This document shows positions 24,612 to 34,600 of a DNA stretch of 53,073 nt, piece after piece. Every line of letters starts with the position of its first letter. The first letter of the stretch is position 1. Below the pieces are notes generated by a model. It saw only the letters and a program-made list of their open reading frames with translations. It was not told where the DNA came from and ran no database searches. The stretch comes from Pseudoduganella ginsengisoli (GTDB lineage Bacteria > Pseudomonadota > Gammaproteobacteria > Burkholderiales > Burkholderiaceae_D), in the NCBI RefSeq assembly GCF_009720865.1, contig NZ_WNLA01000030.1, positions 1-53,073 of the forward strand, read 5' to 3'. Both the position numbers and the translations under genes were made by a program.

Positions 24612-27269
24612 TCAGAAGCGGTAGTTCAGCGACGCTGCGAAGGTGCGGCCCAGCTGGCTGAATTGCGAACCGTCGTAGGTCATCATCGAGTAACGGCCGT
24701 TGAAGGTGATCAGGTTGCGCTGATTCTGGATCGGGGTCAGGCCGGTGATCGCATCCTTCTTCTTGTCGTCGATGATGGCCTGGCCAGCCGAATTCAACGC
24801 GTTGAATTCCCACACTGGCGTCACGTTCAAGATGTTGTTGATGTTGAACGACAGCGTGGTGTTCTTGGTCAGGTTGTAGTTCATCGCGAAGTCGGTCACC
24901 GCGCGGGTCTTGAACTTGACTTCCAGGTTGGTGTCCATGCCGGCATTACGGAAGCGGGTCGGGCCGAATACCGTATTGTTCAACGAGAAGTTCATGTTCT
25001 GGTAGTCGAGGTCCGCACCGATGATGGTCTTGAACTTCGGACGCGACGTGAACATCAGCGCTTCCTGGGTGGCGTCCAGTACGGACTGCTTAGCGCTGGC
25101 AATCGGGCTCGGATTGTTCACAGCACCATCGCGCTCATTCTTCAGCGAGTAGTTACCGGACAGGTTCAAGGTCATCTTGCCGCCCAGCGCAGGAATATTC
25201 TTGCGCGACACCACGTAATCAATACCTTCGGTGATACTGTCCAGCGCATTGACGAAGAAACTGACCGATACCAGACCGGCCGGCACCATCACTTGATCAA
25301 GCGAGCTGGCGGCATAGCACTTCTTGTAGGCGTCGCTGCCATCGTTCTTACCGCAGATTGGCGTAATTTCCTTGCCCAAGATGATGCGGTCCTTGACCTT
25401 GATATGATAGTAGTCGACCGTCACGGACGTATCGCTGTCCGGCTTCAGGCCCAGGCCCAAGGTGATGTTGTCGGATTTTTCCGCCTTCAGCTTAGGCACT
25501 TGCAGTGCTGCCGCTTGCGATGACACGTTATTCACCAGACCCGACACCTGGATGCCCGAACCCGGCACGAACGAGTACTGTGCTTTTTGCGTGAAGGTCT
25601 GCGCCAGCGATGGTGCGCGGAAGCCGGTCGATGCCGATGCGCGCAGGGTCACGACATCGGACACCTTGTAGCGGGTCGAACCTTTCCACACGAATGCACT
25701 GCCGAAGTCCGTGTACTTCTCGTAGCGGCCGGTGCCGTCGATCAGCCATTGCTTGGTGATGTCCCACGTTGCGCCGCCGTACACGCCATAGTTCGAGCGC
25801 GACGATGGGAACGAGTTTTCCGGCGCATTGCCTGCGAACGAGTCGGCGCCGCCCTTGATATACGACGCTTCCTCGCCAGCCAGCACTTCATACTTCTCGT
25901 GGCGCATTTCCGTACCGGCGTACACGGACACGTCCGGCGCCACCTGTTTCGAGATATCGCCGTTCAGCACAAAGTGCTGGAACTTCACGCCGCCGGCATA
26001 GAACTCGGTTGGCGATTGGACTTTGCTGGCGCCGGAAGCGAAGTCGGCGGCCATGCCACGGTTGACGGAATTGCCGACGTGGTACTTCTGCTGGTTGCCG
26101 CCATAGGTCAGGCTGACGTCGGTGTTCCAGCCATTCAAGTCCATCTTCACGCCACCGGTGGCGTTGTAGTCATCCAGCGTACCGATAAAGGTCGGCACAT
26201 AGCCGATGTAAGGCTCGCCTGCCTTGTGCAGCAAGCCATAGTCGGTTGGACGCCAGTATGGGGTACGGTAGTTCGCGTAGCTGTCCACGTCCTTGCGCAC
26301 ATACGCTGCATTGCCATAGATGCTGATGCCTTCGCCAATGTCATAGCGGGAGTTGACCAGACCTTTGTAGGCATTGGTCTTCGGCGAACCGTTGATGTTG
26401 CCGGCATCCGGATGCGCGGTCAGGAATGGCAGAACCTTGTTCTTGTAGAAGTCGTAGTAGACATTTGCTGCATTCGGAGCATTCTCTGGGCTCAGGTAAT
26501 CGCTAAAGTCCGCCGCTTCGCCGTTGGCGATCACGGTGCCGGGACGATTGGACAGACCGACAGTGGAAACATCCACGGTGAAGTTGACGAAGCCCTGGTC
26601 GCCCAGCGCCACGCCCTGGTTCAGCGACAGGCCGCCCATCTTGCCGTCATGCTTGTGCGTGATGCCGGTACGCGCCGTGACGGAACCGCCTTCGGCATTG
26701 TCTTTCAGGATGATGTTGACGACACCGGCAATGGCGTCGGAACCGTATTGTGCGGAGGCGCCGTCGCGCAGCACTTCGATACGCTTGATGGCGTCGGCTG
26801 GGATGGCGGAAATGTCGGCGCCGCTTTCACCACGGCCTGGCGACGTTTGCGTGTAGATCAGCGAGCTGGCGTTCTTGCGCTTGCCGTTGATCAGGACCAG
26901 CACGCGGCTCGGGCCCATGTTACGGATTTCATACGGGTCCAGCAGCGACGTCGCATCGTTGACTGGCGTTTGTACGGTATTGAAGGAAGGCACCCGGAAC
27001 TGCATCGACTTGTCGAGGGACACCTGGCCAGTCTTGGTCAGCTCGCGCGCGCCCAGGATATCGACCGGCACTGGCGTGTCGATCATGGTGCGCTGGGAAC
27101 CGCGGCTACCGGTGGAAACAATGACGACCTTCTGGACGTCTTCCTGCGGCGCAGTCGATGCCGATGGATCGATCGACTGGGGCGCCGCAGCATCGCCGGA
27201 TTGGGCGAATGCGACTTGGCTGGCGCACAGCATCATTACTGCAAGTGGAATACTTTTGATCTTCATCAT
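24612..27269 (-). CDS. TonB-dependent outer-membrane receptor
   Basis: An 885-residue receptor. The signal peptide is about 1-22 (ending VAFA-QSG), followed by a TonB-box-like KVVIVSTGSRG. The plug domain (about 55-180) includes VLVLINGKRKNASSLIY and VLRDGASAQYGSDAIAGVVN. A 22-strand barrel fills the rest and ends ASLNYRF with a terminal Phe. Such receptors import scarce ligands (metal chelates, vitamins, glycans) using TonB energy. The ligand is not evident. Plug and barrel type match the large receptors common in Massilia and Xanthomonas. The start has two adjacent ATGs (27269, 27266) with GAGAGA upstream. No transporter or sigma gene is linked. Confidence 0.93.
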   Translation of the reverse strand: MMKIKSIPLAVMMLCASQVAFAQSGDAAAPQSIDPSASTAPQEDVQKVVIVSTGSRGSQRTMIDTPVPVDILGARELTKTGQVSLDKSMQFRVPSFNTVQTPVNDATSLLDPYEIRNMGPSRVLVLINGKRKNASSLIYTQTSPGRGESGADISAIPADAIKRIEVLRDGASAQYGSDAIAGVVNIILKDNAEGGSVTARTGITHKHDGKMGGLSLNQGVALGDQGFVNFTVDVSTVGLSNRPGTVIANGEAADFSDYLSPENAPNAANVYYDFYKNKVLPFLTAHPDAGNINGSPKTNAYKGLVNSRYDIGEGISIYGNAAYVRKDVDSYANYRTPYWRPTDYGLLHKAGEPYIGYVPTFIGTLDDYNATGGVKMDLNGWNTDVSLTYGGNQQKYHVGNSVNRGMAADFASGASKVQSPTEFYAGGVKFQHFVLNGDISKQVAPDVSVYAGTEMRHEKYEVLAGEEASYIKGGADSFAGNAPENSFPSSRSNYGVYGGATWDITKQWLIDGTGRYEKYTDFGSAFVWKGSTRYKVSDVVTLRASASTGFRAPSLAQTFTQKAQYSFVPGSGIQVSGLVNNVSSQAAALQVPKLKAEKSDNITLGLGLKPDSDTSVTVDYYHIKVKDRIILGKEITPICGKNDGSDAYKKCYAASSLDQVMVPAGLVSVSFFVNALDSITEGIDYVVSRKNIPALGGKMTLNLSGNYSLKNERDGAVNNPSPIASAKQSVLDATQEALMFTSRPKFKTIIGADLDYQNMNFSLNNTVFGPTRFRNAGMDTNLEVKFKTRAVTDFAMNYNLTKNTTLSFNINNILNVTPVWEFNALNSAGQAIIDDKKKDAITGLTPIQNQRNLITFNGRYSMMTYDGSQFSQLGRTFAASLNYRF

Positions 27270-27602
27270 GTACTTATCTCTCTTCTATTGACGACGGCTG
27301 GTCCGGGCACTTCCTTGCATGCAAGCCAAGAAAATATATGCAATCCGTCTATACATCCATGCTTTAAGCTGATGGGTGAATAAAAAACAACACTTTCGTG
27401 CAATTTTGTTACGTACGGCAGATTTTTATTAACAAAGCAAGTGGTATTAGCGCCACACCCAGCCTAACGTTGGTGGTTTCACAACGCAAACAGAGAAAAA
27501 GATTGTTTGTCTTGAACAGCGGTAATACGGGTGCTACAACAAATGAACGGATGCAATAAATCTGTCCGCACAAAAATAGCGACCAATACAGGGAGGATAG
27601 CG
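27270..27602. other. AT-rich divergent intergenic region
   Basis: 332 bases between the divergent TonB receptor and lipoprotein genes. Besides the lipoprotein promoter (27512-27540) I see only AT-rich stretches. No RNA gene or repeat is recognised. Confidence 0.6.
27512..27540 (+). promoter_or_regulatory. Candidate promoter of the Thr-rich lipoprotein gene
   Basis: TTGAAC (27512-27517), 17-base spacer, TACAAC (27535-27540), each four of six matches to consensus. It lies 62 bases before the ATG at 27603. Confidence 0.45.
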
Positions 27603-28613
27603 ATGCTTTCGAGAAAGATATCCCGTATTTCCACCATTTCCGTTGTCGTGCTACTCGCGTCCTGCGGCAGTTCTGACAATCCCTCCACCCCTACTACCAC
27701 CACGCCATCCACGACGACGACGACGACAACCACCACCTCGGCCGCCTCGGTGGTTGCAGGTTCTGTCGTCAAAGGGAATGTGGCAAACGCCACGGTCACC
27801 ATCAAGAATGCCGCCACCGGCGCGACACTGGGCACCGGCACCACGGATGCCAACGGCGCTTATTCAGTCAACATCACGTTCACGGGCGACGTCGTGGTGG
27901 AAGCCAGCGGCGGCACGTACACGGATGAGGCGACCAACCAGCCGGCCCAACTGTCGACACCGCTGCGCGCCGTGATTGCAGTCGCCCCCGGCAATTCCAC
28001 CGCCATGGTGACGCCGCTGACCACCATGGCGTATGCGAACGCGTTTTCCAGCGCCGGCACGGCCATCACTGCCGCCGCGTTCAATACGCAGGCGGCCAAT
28101 GTGGCCAAGCTGTTCAAGTTGAATGGCAGCCTGACGTCGACCATGCCGACCGTCACCGGCGCCAACATCAACGATTATGGCCGCGCACTGGCCGGCTTGT
28201 CGAAATACCTGCAAGCCAACAGCGCCACGCTGGCCAGCGTGACGGCAGCCGCATTCAACAGCGACCAGTGGGCCAAGTTCGTCAGCGCGTATAACAATGC
28301 CTACGTGGCGATGTTCCCCAACATTTCGTTCAGCCTGGACGGCTCGGCCTTCAACATCAGCGGCACTGGTATTGGCGGCGGCACCGGCAGCTGCGGTATC
28401 GCCGTACAGGGCTCCGTCTCGGCCAACGGGTTGACCGTGCCCGTCAACTTCAACTACTGCATCACCGGCATCGCAGCCGGTTCCTGCGGCGCCGGCAACG
28501 CGTCGATTTCGCAGGCGCTGGCAGGACAATCCGGACTGGCAGGCGGCGTGAATTTGACGTACCAGTATTCGGCGACTTGCGCGCCGGGCGCCATCACCAT
28601 CAACTTGAAGTAA
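27603..28613 (+). CDS. Lipoprotein with poly-Thr linker and Ig-like domain
   Basis: A 336-residue lipoprotein. The signal ends in the lipobox LLASC (Cys at about 21), and GGGAGG precedes the ATG at 27603. Residues about 25-50 form a linker of mostly Thr and Pro encoded by a run of ACG/ACC triplets. Residues 50-135 have the pattern of a carboxypeptidase-regulatory or bacterial Ig-like fold (VVKGNVANATVTIKNAATGA, then DANGAYSVNITF). The C-terminal part (about 140-336) is low in charge and rich in Ala, Ser, Thr and Asn, with four Cys near the end that may form disulfides. Function unknown; a cell-surface structural or binding role is likely. Confidence 0.75.
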   Translation: MLSRKISRISTISVVVLLASCGSSDNPSTPTTTTPSTTTTTTTTTSAASVVAGSVVKGNVANATVTIKNAATGATLGTGTTDANGAYSVNITFTGDVVVEASGGTYTDEATNQPAQLSTPLRAVIAVAPGNSTAMVTPLTTMAYANAFSSAGTAITAAAFNTQAANVAKLFKLNGSLTSTMPTVTGANINDYGRALAGLSKYLQANSATLASVTAAAFNSDQWAKFVSAYNNAYVAMFPNISFSLDGSAFNISGTGIGGGTGSCGIAVQGSVSANGLTVPVNFNYCITGIAAGSCGAGNASISQALAGQSGLAGGVNLTYQYSATCAPGAITINLK

Positions 28614-28625
28614 CGTAATACCTCA

Positions 28626-28650
28626 GGCGCCGTCCGATGCGGACGGCGCC
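28626..28650. terminator. Hairpin between convergent lipoprotein and TpsA genes
   Basis: GGCGCCGTCC (28626-28635), loop GATGC, GGACGGCGCC (28641-28650), a perfect 10-bp stem. No T-run follows. Its place between two stop codons 45 bases apart suggests bidirectional termination. Confidence 0.7.
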
Positions 28651-28658
28651 CTCCCGCG

Positions 28659-31600
28659 TCATTTGTAGCTACGCGTCTCGAACAGGTAATCCCCGCCTGC
28701 CGTATGACCCGCCGATACAGCCGCGCCATACTGCGGCACTTGGGGATACGCTGCCGTCACCTGCTCGCGGGTGGCGTCAAACACGCGGACACCCGGCTCC
28801 ACCTGGCCTACCTTCTTAATGCTTTGCATCAGGCTCCAGGCAAAGATCGAATGCCCTTCGACGCCTTCGTCCGACACCGGTTCTTCGCCGCCGGACGACA
28901 TCACCGTTACCGAGCGCTTCGCCAAAATGGATGACGCATCGCCACTGGCCGCCACTTTTTGTTCGCGGCTGAAGGTGCCCGAATAGCAGCTGTCCGATAC
29001 CAGCATCACTTGCTTGGCCGGGATATTGGCCAGCAGTTTCGACACGTCCGCATTCGACATCCAGTTGGCCGGGCTGCTGACTGTGCCATCCGATGGAATC
29101 CAGTAGCCTTGCGACTGGCCTTTCGCCACCGGACGCAGGTAGCCATGGCCCGCGTAATACACGACCAGGCTGTCGTTGGGATCGAGCTCGCGCGCCACAC
29201 CCTGCAGCGCCGCCACGATATCGGCCTTGGTGGCGTTGCGCAGCACCCGCGTTTCGTAACCCATCGACGTTTCCAGCTGGCGCGCTACCGCATCGGCATC
29301 GGGCACCGCCGTATCGAGCTGCGGAATGCGTTTGTCGGCGTACTCGTTGATGCCGATGACAATCGCCACCTTGCGTTCGATTTGCGGCAGGTAGGCGGCA
29401 ACCGGTTTGCGCACCAGCGGCCGCGACGTCGGCCATTCCATGCGCGCCTGCGCAAAGCTCGGCATGCACGTGTTGCTGACAGTGCCGCCGCAGGCCGGCA
29501 AGTCGGCCGCGCGGCCATTTTGTTCCAGCACTTTCAACGCATCCTTGAACAGCAAGCCTTTGTATTCATGGCGCAGCGCTGCCAGTTGCGCCAGCTGGCT
29601 GGCCGTCATCGACGCATTGGCGCCCGCGACGAACGCTTTCACGGCGCGGTCGCGGCGTGCCGCGTCGCGGCGCGCCACCTCTGCCATACCTTCGTCGGCC
29701 TTGCGCTGCTTGGCCTCCGCTGCCTGCGCCTTGGCGTTCGCAGCAGCCTGGCTGGTTTCGGCCCGCTTAGTTTCCGCTGCCACCAGTTTTTCCGCCGCGT
29801 CCTTGCCGCCTTGCGCCGACCGCCCCGCTGCGCCTTTGCCACCCAGCGCTTCTTCCTGGCGGGCACGGGCCAGGGCGCGCTGCACGCGCATTTCATCGCG
29901 GCGCGCCGCTGCCATGGCCAGTGCCGCCTGGGCTTGCGCCTGGCGGGCATCGGCTTGCGCCTTGCTTTGTTCTGAAGCGAAGTGCAAATCATCGGCGATG
30001 GATTTGCGGACGTCGCTTTCCGCCGTGCGCTGCGTGGCTTCAATGCGTTTGTCGTCGGCCAGCCGCTGGGCCACCGCACGGGCAGCGGGATCTTTCGCTT
30101 CACGGGCGCGCAGCAGCGCTTCCGTGTGGGCGGCGCTGGCAAGCTTGGCTTCCGCCGCGGCTTCCTTGGCGCCAGCGTCATACACAGCCGATTCCGCCTG
30201 CGTACGGCGCGCGCCTGCTTCGCTGCCCTGCGCGCCCAATTCGGCGCGTTTGGCGCGGGCGTCGGCGAGTTTCGCTTCCGCACCGGCGCGGGCCGCTTCG
30301 GCTGTCGCCAGGCGCAATTGCGCCTGGGTTTTCAACGCAGGGGTGGTAGCGGCGCTCAGCGCGGCGCGGGCTTCGCGGGCGTCCGCTTCTGCGGCGCGCA
30401 AATCGCCTTCCGCCGCACCGACTGCCGCGGTGGCGCGCGTCGCCTGCGCTTCCGTCTTCGCCGCAGCGGCGGCAAGGCGCTTGGCTTCCGCCGCTTCCTT
30501 TTGCGCAGCCAGCGCAGCCTTGCGGGCGGCTTCCTGGCTGGCTTTGACGACGGCGGTGGCTTCTTTGGCTTCGCGTTTCAAGTCTGCCGTCGATTTCCTG
30601 TCTTCGGCAGCCTTGGCCTCTTCCTTCTCACGCGCGGCGACACGCGGACCCTGTACCTTGGGCGCAGCGGCAGGCGCCGCCTGCGCCGCCGGTGTTTCCG
30701 TCTTCGCTTGCGCCAGCGATGCGGACAGCGGCGTTTCATCGACCCCGCCAGTCAGCTTCACGTCAATCACCACTGGAGCGACCGCACTGGTCGGCGTGGC
30801 GGCGGCAACGGGCGGTGTCACGCACAGTGCCGGGTTGGACGTGCAGGCCGTCTGCGCGATGACTTCATCCGCATGGGTTTCCACGATCGGCGAGTTATCC
30901 GGCAAAATGAAGCGGAAGTTTTGCGCATTGCTGCTGTCGTAAGCTGCCGTCGTCCATTGGTAGCCGTGCGACGCCAGCGCGCTGTAAGTCAGCGTGTTTT
31001 CACTGGATCCCACCTGGGCCGCGGCTTTGGGGCCGAGGACGGCAATCCAGCTGCCATTCGGCGTATTGATGCCTGCGTTGTCGCCCACCTCAACTGCATC
31101 GCTGGCATAGATTTCCGCAACCAGCGGCTTTGCTCCGAGCGCGCGCCAGCCGGGGCCATTGATGGTGCCGCCGCTGTAGCTGCCGACCAGCTGTGCATCC
31201 TGGGTGGAACCGGTGACATTGATGGTTCCTTCCAGCGTAAAGCTCTTGCTGGACGAAGCAAAGGTCGACGTGGTGACGCTGTCTGCCGTGCCAATGGTGA
31301 CGCCGGCCGATCCGGCTGCCGGCAGCGCATCGGCGCCCGTCACACCGGTGGTGATGCCCGCTTGCGATGCCCCCGCATCGATGCGGGTGGCGCCGGCAAT
31401 GTTGGCGGTAAGCTTGCCGCCGTTAGTCAACGCAATCCCGGCAGGGGAACTGATCCCGCTGCCGCCATGGATGACCAGGTTGCCGCCGACTTTCAAGTCG
31501 ACATTGCCCCGTGCGGTAATCCCGGCCATCGAACCGAAGTCGGGCCAGTATGCCTTGGCAGGATCGGTGGGCGCCACGAAGGCTTTGTTGCTGGTGCCGC

Positions 31601-34600
31601 CATTCATGACCAGGTCGCTGGTCACGTTGACGATGCTGTTGCCATTGCCCGTCGCCAGCAGCGCGCCGCCCCGCTCGCTGGCGCCGCCACCGCCGTTGAG
31701 GGTAATGGATTTCGCATTGATGGTCTTTAACCCGTTGGCGGCCTGTGCCGACGTACTGGCGTCAAAGGCCCCGATCGCCGCCACGTTGCCGGCGTTGGCG
31801 CCATCGGCGGCGTTGTAATAGCCGCCGCTGCCGCCCGTCATCGAGATGACAGGGTAATTGGCGGCGCCGCCGGAACTGGTGATGGTTTGCGTGGCGCCAT
31901 TGTCCATATTGCCGATCAACAGCGCGGTATTGTCGCTGCCGCGCGTGCCCCCGGTCAGCGTCAGCGTACCGCCGGACACGAAGTCCACCACCTGGCTGCT
32001 GCCTTGACTGTAGATCATGGCGCTGTTGGAACTGAGTTTGCAGCCGTTGCAGTAGTCGGACTGTTGTCCGGTTGCCGGCAGCGTATCGCCGGTCCCGCCC
32101 TGCAGAGTCAGGGAGCCGCCGCCTTTGATGGTGATGGACTGCGTGCCGCCGCCCGCGCCTTTATAAATCCCGGCCGAGCTGCGCAAACCGCCGCCGCCCG
32201 TCAGCGCGATGCGGTTGGCGCTGATGGCCTGGTCTGCGGTGTTGCCGCCGCTGATGTAGGCACTGGTGTTGGTTCCCGTCCCGCCGCCGACCAGCGTGAT
32301 GCTGTCCGCGGCAATGGTCTGGCTGCGATTGGTGATCAGACCGGCAAATGCATTGTTCCCCGCCCCGCCCGTGACTTGCAGCGCGCCAGTCAATTCCACG
32401 CTTTGCGCGCCGGTGCCGCCGCTAGTATTCCCATTCTGCACATAGGCGGCAGTCTGGCCGGCCGCCAGCGTCATCGAACCGCCTTTGATGGCCTGCGCGC
32501 CATAGTTCAGGATCAGCGCATTGGTAGCGGAATTGGCAGCAGTGTCGCTGCTGCCGGCCAGCTTGAGGGCGCCTGTAGTAATACGCTGCGTGGAGGGCGT
32601 CAAGTCCTGATAGCCTGCGGCAACGTGCGCCCAGTTGCCCGTGCCATTGCCGGCAGCCACTGTCAGGCCGGTGGTGGCATTGATGTCTTGCGTCACCCGC
32701 GTGCCATTGGCATGCAGGCCCGCAATATTGTCGCTGCCGCCCTGGCCACCCTGCATGGTGATGGTGCCGGCCGTGACTTTCTGCACCGTGTCGGTACCGC
32801 CGGTCATGGAAACGTTAGCGTGGTTGGATGTGCCGCCCGAACCACCGGTAATGGCAATGGTTGCCGCCGCAATGGTCTCGTTGCCGGCGCTGCCAATGGT
32901 CGCACTGTTGCCGGTGCCGCCTGCGCCGGCTGTGAGGTTAAACGCATTCGCTACTGTGACGTTCATGGCGGCGCCGCTGTTCAAATTGGCGCTGTTGCCG
33001 CTGCCCGTCGCGCCGCCCGCCATGGCAATCGACCCGGCATTGATGGTGAGACTGGCCGATGACGATACGTTGGCGCCGTTATTGGTGCCGGCGCCGCCTG
33101 TCAGGTTCAGCGCGCCATTGACGGTGACCGTCACATCTTTGGACGCGTTGATGGAAGCGCTGGTACCCGATCCCGCCGAACCGCCTTGCAGTGAAATCGA
33201 ATCCGCCGTCACACTGGACGTGCCGCTGCCGCCGATGCGCGCTTCCGCGCCGTTATTGGAACCCGCCTTCATCGTCAGCGCATTCTTCACGACGATGACC
33301 TGGTTGCCGTCGGTGCCGATCGTGCCGCCGGCATTCACACCGGCGCCGCCCGTGAGCGCAATGGAGTCGGCATTGACGCGCTGTTCGCCATTGCCGCCTA
33401 TCATGGCATTCTGGTCGGTACCGCCGGCCCCGCCCGTCAAAGTAATCGTGCCGGCATTGATGGTTTGTTTGCTCACATTCGCGCCGCTCGTGTCATTGAG
33501 CCACAAGTGAGACCAATTGCCGCTGGTATTCCCCCCACCGCCGGTCATGGACAGGTTATTCGCCGTGACGGTTTGCGTGATGCCCGTGCCATTCGTGTGG
33601 AAAGCCGTAAAGTTGTCCGTGCCGCCGCCGCTCAGCATGGTAATGGACGGCGCCGTGATGCGCTGAGTGACGTTGGCGCCATCCATGCCGATATACGCGG
33701 CATTCCCCTTGCCTGCAGCACCGGCTTGCAGCACAAGCGAGCCCGCCGTGAGGTTGATGGTCTGGTTGGACGCGCTGTAAATGTACGCTTCGCTGCCCAG
33801 AGTGCCGGCCCCTGCGGTCAGGGCCAGGTTTCCAGCCACATTGATAGTCTGGCCGCCGGCATTACTGTCGATGCTCGCATACGGGGCGGAACCCGTGGTG
33901 GCCGTACCGCTGTCGCCGCCCGTCAGCGCGATCGACTTCGCGGTCACACTTTGCGCCCCGGTCGAATCAATGGTCGCGTAGTTGCCGCCACCACCACCAC
34001 CACCGGTGATCTTGATGGCGCCTGCCGTGATGGTCTGCGTGGTCGCGGAATCGGTAGCGCCGCCCTGGCTCTTGATAATGCCGAAATTACGCACGCCGCC
34101 GGCGCCGCCATTGATATTCAGGGCGGAAGTGGCGGTAATGTCCTGTACTGAATTGTCGCCGCTGTTGATGATGACGGCGCGGCTGTCGGTTCCCGCTGCG
34201 CCGCCGCTCACGGTAATCGAGTCCGCTTTAATGGTCTGCTTCGCGCCCGTCGCGTTATTGCTGATGATGGCCCATCCTGCCTCGCCCGCCTGCAGCGTGA
34301 CATCCGTTGCAGTAATGGTTTGGCTGCCCTTCGCATTGATTTCCACCTGGCCGCCCGATGTACCGGCGGCGTTGCCGGCACGCAAGGTCAATTGGCCGGC
34401 ATTGATGGTTTGCGCCCCGTCCGAGAACAAGGCCGCCTGGCGTGAACTGCTGCTGCCGCCGGCCAGCAGCAATTGGCCGGTGGTAGAGAGCGACTGGGTC
34501 CCGGTGGCCGATGTCATGCGCAGCGCAGCAAAGGCGCCACCGCGGTTGGCCAGCAAAATGTTGCCGGTACTGAGCAGGGTCTGGCTTGCATTCGACGTCA

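Noticed and set aside
25587..27383. 598-codon plus-strand open frame over the TonB receptor
   Set aside because: Antisense shadow; Val/Arg/His/Gly-rich with no domain, while the minus-strand frame is a clear receptor.
31600..34600. Repetitive pattern that at first suggests a CRISPR array or satellite
   Set aside because: Units are degenerate, vary in length and keep reading frame; they encode beta-helix turns. There is no constant repeat/spacer structure and no cas genes.
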